Source: Denitratisoma oestradiolicum
GTDB taxonomy: Bacteria > Pseudomonadota > Gammaproteobacteria > Burkholderiales > Rhodocyclaceae
Length of the DNA stretch: 64,000 nucleotides
NCBI RefSeq assembly: GCF_902813185.1
Contig: NZ_LR778301.1
Span: 3,390,001 to 3,454,000 of the forward strand
Direction of reading: 5' to 3'
Below are positions 58,800 through 64,000 of this stretch, piece after piece. The notes below the pieces were generated by a model that did not search any database, was not told the DNA's origin, and was given only the letters and a program-made list of their open reading frames with translations. A program made the position numbers and the translations under genes. Within the stretch, counting starts at the first letter, position 1. Every line of letters starts with the position of its first letter.

Positions 58800-60467
58800 C
58801 TAGGGCAAAGCGTCCCTCCGTTCCAGGGAGGTGGCTCCGTGACGTCCGGCCCGGCGACCGCTGTAAATGCAGTCCGCCAGGGAGAGTCCGCTGATGTAGG
58901 TATGGGAGCAGATGCCGACCGCGCTACGCCCCGCCGCATATAGCCCGGCAATGGTGCTGCCGTCGCTCCGCAGCACCTGACCACTGGATTCATCCACCCT
59001 CAGGCCGCCCAGGGTCAGGAAAAAGCAGGGATTGCCCGGCGCGCCGATGCTCACATCCACGGCATGCCAGGGCCCGCCGGAAAGCACGCTGCGATAGGCC
59101 GCCGGCTTGCGGAACTCGTCCTCCATGCCGGCCTCGATGCGCTGGTTATACCCGGCCACCGTGGCGTCCAGGGCGGACGGATCAACATCGAGCACCGTCG
59201 CCAGGGCCGCCAGGGTCGGCGCCGATGTCCGGCAGCGGTTGAGGTACATCCAGCCCAGGATTTTTTGCACGAAGGGCATTTTCTGCTTCAGGTCGGCACG
59301 CACGCTGTCCAGGGTCTTCTGGTCCAGGATCAGCCAGCCCCGCCCGTCCGTCTGTTCAATCATCCGATCGGCCACCGTGGCCCCATACAAGGCCTCGTTG
59401 CAGATACGCCTTCCGTTGGGGCCCACCAGCACGGCGTTGAGAAAATGCACAGGAGGCGCATAGAAGCGCCAATAGGTGAGCCGGTCCATCTGGCCGACAG
59501 CACCGCCCAGGCCCTGGCCCAGCTGAATGCCGCTGCCATGACACTCCTCGCCCAGGGACATTTGTGAGTAGACCTTGCCCTGGGTCGCCGCTTCCACCAT
59601 GGCGCGGTTGAAGACGAAGCCGCCGCTGGCAAGCACCACGCCTTTGCGCGCCCGCACCGTGAACACCTCGTCGCTGTCGCCGAAATGGCGCGCCAGGCGG
59701 CGGATGGCGCCACCGGTGCCCGGCATCCCCATCATGAAGCTGTTGGCGGCACTATTGATGATCCGGCGCATGCCCCGGGCCAGACCCCCACCGACCCGGC
59801 GACAGCGCAGGCCCAGCACCGCCCCCTGGGCGTTCGTCAGCAGTTGGAACACTTCACAGTGATCGAGGACCTCGACCCGCTGCCGCAGACGGCTCTTGAT
59901 CGTGCCGATCAGGGCCTTCATCAGCCCGTGGCCGGTAGCGTAGCCCCCAGCCTGGGTGATGTGTCCTCGCGGGGCCGGGAATGCCTTGTCCGAAAAAGGC
60001 GCATAGGCCTCGTTGCCGGAGTAGTACAGCCCCCACGCGCCGCCGGGGAAGGAATTCTTCTGGGTCATCAGGCGGCTGGAGAAACGTGCCCCCTGCTCTT
60101 CCAGCCAGGCCAGGTTGGCGGCGCTCTGGTTGCAGAAATCCCGCAGCGTGGCGTCGGAGACGATGCCAGCCACCTGCTCCTTCAGGTAGTGGAACATGTT
60201 GTCGGGATCGTCCTTGACGCCGGCCTCCAACTGCTGGCGCGTGCCACCGCCGGCGTAGACCACGCCGCCGGAAATCGCCGAGGCGCCACCGCCATTGAGC
60301 CGGTCCAGCACCAGCACACTGGCCCCCTGGTCCGCCGCCTCTATGGCCGCCGCCCCACCGGCGGCGCCCAGGCCCACGACAACGACATCCGCCGTCCGGT
60401 CCCAGACGTTGGAATCCGCCACGACGGCGGGTGCCTCGACAAAATCAAAAGTGTTGCGCGCTTTCAT
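58800..60467 (-). CDS. FAD-dependent dehydrogenase of the 3-ketosteroid dehydrogenase / fumarate reductase type
   Basis: A 555-residue flavoprotein with the FAD site ADVVVVGLGAAGGAAAIEAADQ near residue 26 and the C-terminal signature GLYAAGRSAVGICSHTYISGLSLADC, which is close in form to Delta1- and Delta4-3-ketosteroid dehydrogenases. Other members of the fold (fumarate, urocanate reductases) cannot be excluded. It would introduce or reduce a C=C bond next to a carbonyl. No signal peptide, so cytoplasmic. It is the last of the minus-strand group and convergent with the 68-aa gene. Confidence 0.82.
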   Translation of the reverse strand: MKARNTFDFVEAPAVVADSNVWDRTADVVVVGLGAAGGAAAIEAADQGASVLVLDRLNGGGASAISGGVVYAGGGTRQQLEAGVKDDPDNMFHYLKEQVAGIVSDATLRDFCNQSAANLAWLEEQGARFSSRLMTQKNSFPGGAWGLYYSGNEAYAPFSDKAFPAPRGHITQAGGYATGHGLMKALIGTIKSRLRQRVEVLDHCEVFQLLTNAQGAVLGLRCRRVGGGLARGMRRIINSAANSFMMGMPGTGGAIRRLARHFGDSDEVFTVRARKGVVLASGGFVFNRAMVEAATQGKVYSQMSLGEECHGSGIQLGQGLGGAVGQMDRLTYWRFYAPPVHFLNAVLVGPNGRRICNEALYGATVADRMIEQTDGRGWLILDQKTLDSVRADLKQKMPFVQKILGWMYLNRCRTSAPTLAALATVLDVDPSALDATVAGYNQRIEAGMEDEFRKPAAYRSVLSGGPWHAVDVSIGAPGNPCFFLTLGGLRVDESSGQVLRSDGSTIAGLYAAGRSAVGICSHTYISGLSLADCIYSGRRAGRHGATSLERRDALP

Positions 60468-60511
60468 CCGTCAAGCCTCATTTAGTCACAGATCACTGGG
60501 TTGCGGCTGCG

Positions 60512-61528
60512 TTATGCGCCGATCTTGAGAAGAATCTTGCCCTTGAAGTGCCCCTGCTCGACTTCATCATGGGCCTGGGCGACCTCCTCGAGGGGCAGCA
60601 CCTTGTAGGGCGGCACTTTTATCTTGCCGCTGGCAACCCCCGCCACCACTTGGCGGAAACCTTCCACCTGGAACAGCGGGGTGCCGACGTGTACCGTCTG
60701 GCTGATGTTGTCCACGATTTTCACATTCCGCCGCGCCGCCAATTCGGCGTCATAGCCGTCCACATCCTTGATCAGGGTCTGGATGCAGGCGATGATCCCG
60801 CCCGGTTTCACCATCTCCGGCGTATTCGCTGGCAGGCTGCCCAACCCGACTGCATCGATGACACAGTCGACGCCCTCCGGCACCCAGGCACGGAGCGAGT
60901 CGAGAACATCCTCCCGTGTGTAATCGATCAGCTTGTCGATGCCGTAGCCACGCAAACGCATCAGGTTCCCAGTGCTACAGGTTGCGGCAACTTTCGCCCC
61001 CAGCAATTTCAGGAACTGCACGCCGAAGGTGCCGACACTGCCCGCGCCACCGTTGAACAGCACCACGTCGCCCGGCTTGACCTTGGCCACGTCGATAATC
61101 GTGCTGGCGGCGCTGGCGGCGGCGATCGGAATGGTCGCCCCCTCTTCGAAGGACAGATGATCGGGGAGCTTCACTGCCCGCACTGCCGGCGTGCAGCAAT
61201 ACTCCCCATAGGTGCCGCGCAAGCCCAATTGCAGGCCCATGCCGGACAGCGCCGCCACACGATCGCCCGGGGTGAAGTCGGCGACACCCGTGCCCACCGC
61301 CTCGACGACGCCCGCCACATCCATGCCGAGGATCATGGGGAAACCATCGGCGCCGACCCGGTCGAGCAAGCCGGCGCGGATTTTCCAGTCTGCCGGATTG
61401 ACACTGGCGTAGCGCGCGCGGATCAGCAGCTGCCCCGATCCCGGCTCGGGCCTGTCGGCCAGGCGTATCCGCATCACGTTGGAGGGACCGAATTCGTCGA
61501 TCATCACCGCCCGCATCTGCTTAGGCAT
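60512..61528 (-). CDS. Medium-chain dehydrogenase/reductase, quinone oxidoreductase-like
   Basis: A 338-residue MDR protein with the cofactor site VLFNGGAGSVGTFGVQFLKLLG near residue 150 and the N-terminal GroES-like fold (RARYASVNPADWKIRAG, GMDVAGVVEAVGTGV). The structural zinc Cys cluster is absent, so it belongs with zinc-free NADPH:quinone or enoyl reductases. The substrate is unknown; a role in reducing an enone of the same pathway as its flavoprotein neighbour is inference. It starts 42 bases after the SnoaL-like gene stop. Confidence 0.88.
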   Translation of the reverse strand: MPKQMRAVMIDEFGPSNVMRIRLADRPEPGSGQLLIRARYASVNPADWKIRAGLLDRVGADGFPMILGMDVAGVVEAVGTGVADFTPGDRVAALSGMGLQLGLRGTYGEYCCTPAVRAVKLPDHLSFEEGATIPIAAASAASTIIDVAKVKPGDVVLFNGGAGSVGTFGVQFLKLLGAKVAATCSTGNLMRLRGYGIDKLIDYTREDVLDSLRAWVPEGVDCVIDAVGLGSLPANTPEMVKPGGIIACIQTLIKDVDGYDAELAARRNVKIVDNISQTVHVGTPLFQVEGFRQVVAGVASGKIKVPPYKVLPLEEVAQAHDEVEQGHFKGKILLKIGA

Positions 61529-61570
61529 TCTTCTCTCCTCGATTGCTGGTCATCAACGGCGACGTAGGGA

Positions 61571-62035
61571 TCAATCCCGCCCAACGATATCGGCCGGTCC
61601 TGCGCTGAAGAACGTGACATAGCGCCGATGCTGAATGCGCCAGCCCTCGACCGTAGAGACCCAGGAATCGTTGTACTGGCCCCAGGTGCTCCATATCTGC
61701 CCCTGGAGCCTGCCGACGCCCTCATGGACCGCGTAGAAATTGGACTGGCTTTCAACACCGTCATCCGGGGCCACAAAAACCCGGACATTCAGAATGTTGT
61801 GCTGGCTGGGGCCGCAGTTGGAGCCTGCTCCCAGATGCTGCTCCATGGACTGGATCAGCTCATCGCAACTCCGATGCCCCCTGCCTTGCCCATAGTCTCC
61901 ACTGGCAGAAGACGCGAAAGCCTCGGACAGCCGAGGGAACTGCTTGCTGTCGACCGCGCTGCCGAAGGCAAACAAACGCTCCTGGATCAGGAGCGTCAGC
62001 AGCATGCGCTCCCTGTCGGCATCCGTTCCGCGCAT
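61571..62035 (-). CDS. SnoaL-like / NTF2-fold protein
   Basis: A 154-residue protein with the cone-shaped SnoaL-like pattern: an N-terminal helix (MLLTLLIQERLFAFGSAVDSKQFPRLSEAF), SMEQHLGAGSNCGPSQHNILNVRVFV in the middle and WRIQHRRYVTFFS at the end. The His and Asp positions usual in steroid isomerase or hydratase relatives are partly present. Proteins of this fold next to steroid or aromatic dehydrogenase genes often act as isomerases or hydratases; that is inference. Confidence 0.8.
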   Translation of the reverse strand: MRGTDADRERMLLTLLIQERLFAFGSAVDSKQFPRLSEAFASSASGDYGQGRGHRSCDELIQSMEQHLGAGSNCGPSQHNILNVRVFVAPDDGVESQSNFYAVHEGVGRLQGQIWSTWGQYNDSWVSTVEGWRIQHRRYVTFFSAGPADIVGRD

Positions 62036-62141
62036 TGCCTGGCCCTCCCATGAATTCGTGGCTAGCTTCTATCTTTGACGTCAGCCGGCCTTGCTATGGA
62101 TAGTGCAGCTACGTCCCCTTTAGGAAACACTGATTAAGTCC

Positions 62142-62208
62142 GTCACACCGGCGAAAGCCGGTGTCCAGTTTTTTGATCTTCCTGGATTCCGGCCTTCGCC
62201 GGAATGAC
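62142..62208. repeat. Palindromic intergenic repeat, copy R5
   Basis: GTCACACCGGCGAAAGCCGG through CCTTCGCCGGAATGAC, almost the same as R2. It lies between the SnoaL-like and aldehyde dehydrogenase genes. Confidence 0.87.
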
Positions 62209-62239
62209 GCCTTGAGACTTGATAAGCGTTTCCTTTATC

Positions 62240-63670
62240 TCACTTCATGAAACGCTCGACCCCCGCCCTGAATTTCGGGCCATAGGGGGCCCGCATGCCG
62301 AACAGGCTCATCAGGTCCACCCGGGTCTGGCGGAAGATCGACTTGGCGTGGGAGAACTGGCGGAAGCCGTCGCGGCCGTGATAGGCCCCCATGCCGCTGG
62401 GACCGACGCCACCGAAGGGCAGGTTCTCGCAGGCGGCATGGGCGCCGATGTCGTTGATCGCCACGCCGCCGGAGATCGTGCCTTTCAACACCCGTTCCAC
62501 CTCCGGGCCGGAAGCGGGACCGAAGTAGTAGAGGGCCAAGGGCCGGTCATGGCGGTTGATGTAGGCGATGACTTCGTCCATCTGGCGGTAGGTCTTGATC
62601 GGCAGCAAGGGGCCGAAGATCTCCTCCCGCATGATCAGACGCTCATCGTCCGGGTTGATGAACAGGCGCGGCATCATCTTGTGCTGGCCTTCGGGCTGGG
62701 CAGCGAAGGACTCGCCGGCCGGATTGATGTCCACGCACTTGACGCCGGCCGCCAGCGCGTCGTCCACATAGCGGCTGAGACGGTCGAAGTGGCGCTTGTT
62801 GACGATCGAGGTGTAGTCCGGGTTCGTCAACAGCGTGGGGAAGAGCTTCGCCACCGTCTGCTGAAGAGTCTTGATCGTCTCCTCCAGGCACTCCTCCGGC
62901 ACCAGCAGATAATCCGCGTTGATGCAGGTCTGCCCGGCGTTGGACAGCTTGAAGTCCACGATCTTCACGGCTGCGTCGGCGAGATCGGCCTCGCGGCTGA
63001 TGATTACCGGCGACTTACCGCCCAGTTCCAGGGTCAGGGGCACCAGGTTCTTCGCCGCCGCCGCCATCACATGCTTGGCGATGGCACCGGCACCGGTGAA
63101 CACCAGGTGGTCAAAGGGCAATTCGGCGAAGGCCGCGCTCACCTCGGCGCCGCCGGTGGCCACGGCTATTTCCTTCTCATCGAAATAGCGGGGAAACAGC
63201 GCGGCGAGTTGGTCGGCAACACGGGGCGTGAATTCGGAGGGCTTCACCATCGCCCGGTTACCGGCAGCCAGGGCGCCGATCAGGGGGCCCATGGCCAGGT
63301 AGATGGGAAAGTTCCAGGGCACGATCACGCCCACGGACCCGAGGGGCTGGTACTGGATCCAGGCCCGCCCGCCGAGCAGTGTCTGCAGCAAGGGAATGGG
63401 CCGTTTTTCGTCCCGCATCCATGCCTCGATATGCTTGTGCGTGGCGCGCACCTCGGCGATGGGCACCGCGATCTCGGTCAGGCGTGCGTGCTCCATGGAA
63501 CGGTGACCGAAGTCGGCGCAGAGGGAGTCCAACAGCACCTGCTGGTTTTCCCGCAGCAGGGCCGCCAGGCGGTCGAGGCGGTCGAGGCGGGTCTTGGCGT
63601 CCGGCAGACCGCCGGCCAGGAAATCGGCCTTCTGGCGATCCAGGATCTGCCGCATTTGATCCGGTGTCAT
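62240..63670 (-). CDS. Aldehyde dehydrogenase (coniferyl aldehyde dehydrogenase type)
   Basis: A 476-residue NAD(P)-dependent class 3-like aldehyde dehydrogenase. Visible: PWNFPIYLAMGPLIGALAAGN, the catalytic Glu in LTLELGGKSPVI, the catalytic Cys in NAGQTCINADYLLV, and PFGGVGPSGMGAYHGRDGF. It resembles CalB and other enzymes acting on aromatic or branched aldehydes. ATG 63670 has TAGGAGC at good spacing; ATG 63688 is possible. It could oxidise an aldehyde made after hydroxylation by the Mo enzyme. Confidence 0.9.
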   Translation of the reverse strand: MTPDQMRQILDRQKADFLAGGLPDAKTRLDRLDRLAALLRENQQVLLDSLCADFGHRSMEHARLTEIAVPIAEVRATHKHIEAWMRDEKRPIPLLQTLLGGRAWIQYQPLGSVGVIVPWNFPIYLAMGPLIGALAAGNRAMVKPSEFTPRVADQLAALFPRYFDEKEIAVATGGAEVSAAFAELPFDHLVFTGAGAIAKHVMAAAAKNLVPLTLELGGKSPVIISREADLADAAVKIVDFKLSNAGQTCINADYLLVPEECLEETIKTLQQTVAKLFPTLLTNPDYTSIVNKRHFDRLSRYVDDALAAGVKCVDINPAGESFAAQPEGQHKMMPRLFINPDDERLIMREEIFGPLLPIKTYRQMDEVIAYINRHDRPLALYYFGPASGPEVERVLKGTISGGVAINDIGAHAACENLPFGGVGPSGMGAYHGRDGFRQFSHAKSIFRQTRVDLMSLFGMRAPYGPKFRAGVERFMK

Positions 63671-63865
63671 TGCAATGCTCCTATGCATGCCGGCCAGGCC
63701 GGAAGCGAAAATGAAAGACTTCGATAAAGAACCGCGCCGGCTGACCGGAAAGGCAGCAAAAACGCCCGCACCCGCCCATCCGCACCCGCACGGGGGAGGT
63801 GCCTGATTTGGCTCCCTTTGCTCGCAATTCCACGATCTGTCACAACCCGAGTTGCAAGAGAAGGA

Positions 63866-64000
63866 TCAGATTCCGCCAAAGGGCAGGTCGCCAGAAGGCT
63901 TGAGGGATGCCGCACCATGCAGCGCTTCCAGTCGTGCCAGTTCCCGGTTCAGCAGGCGCTCCAGCAGTTGGGTCAGCACCATGAACAGGGGGTCGGGCTG
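63866..64000 (-). CDS. C-terminal 44 codons of an unidentified protein (cut by window edge)
   Basis: The minus strand reads from the edge as QPDPLFMVLTQLLERLLNRE, then LARLEALHGA and a Pro/Gly tail PSGDLPFGGI with a TGA at 63866-63868. Helical, Leu-rich composition and third-base GC are gene-like. Too little is visible to name a family. It is upstream of the aldehyde dehydrogenase gene on the same strand, with a 195-base gap in which no feature was recognised. Confidence 0.55.
   Translation of the reverse strand, partial: QPDPLFMVLTQLLERLLNRELARLEALHGAASLKPSGDLPFGGI

Overview
The window is GC-rich (well above 60 percent by eye) and densely coded. It looks like a chromosomal segment of a facultatively denitrifying betaproteobacterium. 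The gene content recalls Rhodocyclales and Sterolibacteriaceae-type organisms that degrade hydrocarbons or steroids without oxygen. That assignment is inferred from gene content and protein style, not from a marker gene. There is no rRNA, tRNA, CRISPR array or recognisable transposase. The left end cuts a CBS/DUF294 protein, and the right end cuts an unidentified minus-strand gene.

Layout. 1-2.3 kb: CBS/DUF294 nucleotidyltransferase-like protein and a DnaQ-type exonuclease. 2.3-9.8 kb: a nitric oxide reductase locus (norC, norB, norE, norF, norQ, a small membrane protein, a NosR/CcoG-like Fe-S membrane protein, norD) behind a palindrome resembling an NsrR operator. 10-17 kb: a UPF0149/SEC-C protein, an S4 protein, a YlqF-type GTPase, a chemoreceptor, a lipoprotein with a TlpA-like thioredoxin, and the acetate permease pair yjcH-actP. 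17.26-19.11 kb: a cassette bounded by long inverted repeats and carrying one AT-richer pentaheme cytochrome c gene. 19.1-26 kb: the minus-strand operon tkt-gap-pgk-pyk-fba. 26-34.6 kb: phhB, a redoxin, a GGDEF/EAL protein with a c-type heme motif in its sensor domain, rsmE, a two-domain PPK2 kinase, argA, yggX and rpiA. 34.7-45.4 kb: an MFS/SDR/enoyl-CoA hydratase/GntR group facing the propionyl-CoA to succinyl-CoA genes (methylmalonyl-CoA mutase, meaB, pccB, pccA). 45.5-47.4 kb: a lower-GC thiol/metal-flavoured group (CcdA, thioredoxin, a 44-aa Cys/Met/His-rich microprotein, a GDCCVxC protein). 47.7-52.4 kb: dacC, a D-amino-acid aminotransferase, ybeD, lipB, lipA and an HTH regulator. 52.5-57.8 kb: a DMSO-reductase-family type II molybdenum hydroxylase operon in the order gamma-beta-alpha-chaperone. 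58.5-64 kb: a small membrane protein and a minus-strand catabolic set (flavin dehydrogenase of the ketosteroid dehydrogenase type, MDR oxidoreductase, SnoaL-like protein, aldehyde dehydrogenase).

How the parts fit. Denitrification (nor), oxygen-independent C-H hydroxylation (the Mo enzyme), later alcohol/aldehyde/ring oxidation and methylmalonyl-CoA handling of propionyl-CoA together suggest anaerobic growth on a reduced, branched substrate such as a steroid, terpene or alkylbenzene. The substrate is inferred.

Non-coding structure is the most distinctive part. A four-copy MITE-like element with TTAACGCG-type ends supplies the stop codons of two nor-locus genes. There is a five-copy palindromic repeat family and the inverted-repeat cytochrome cassette. 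A decayed lipA fragment of about 57 readable bases starts exactly at the end of the Mo operon, about 6.6 kb from the matching segment of intact lipA.
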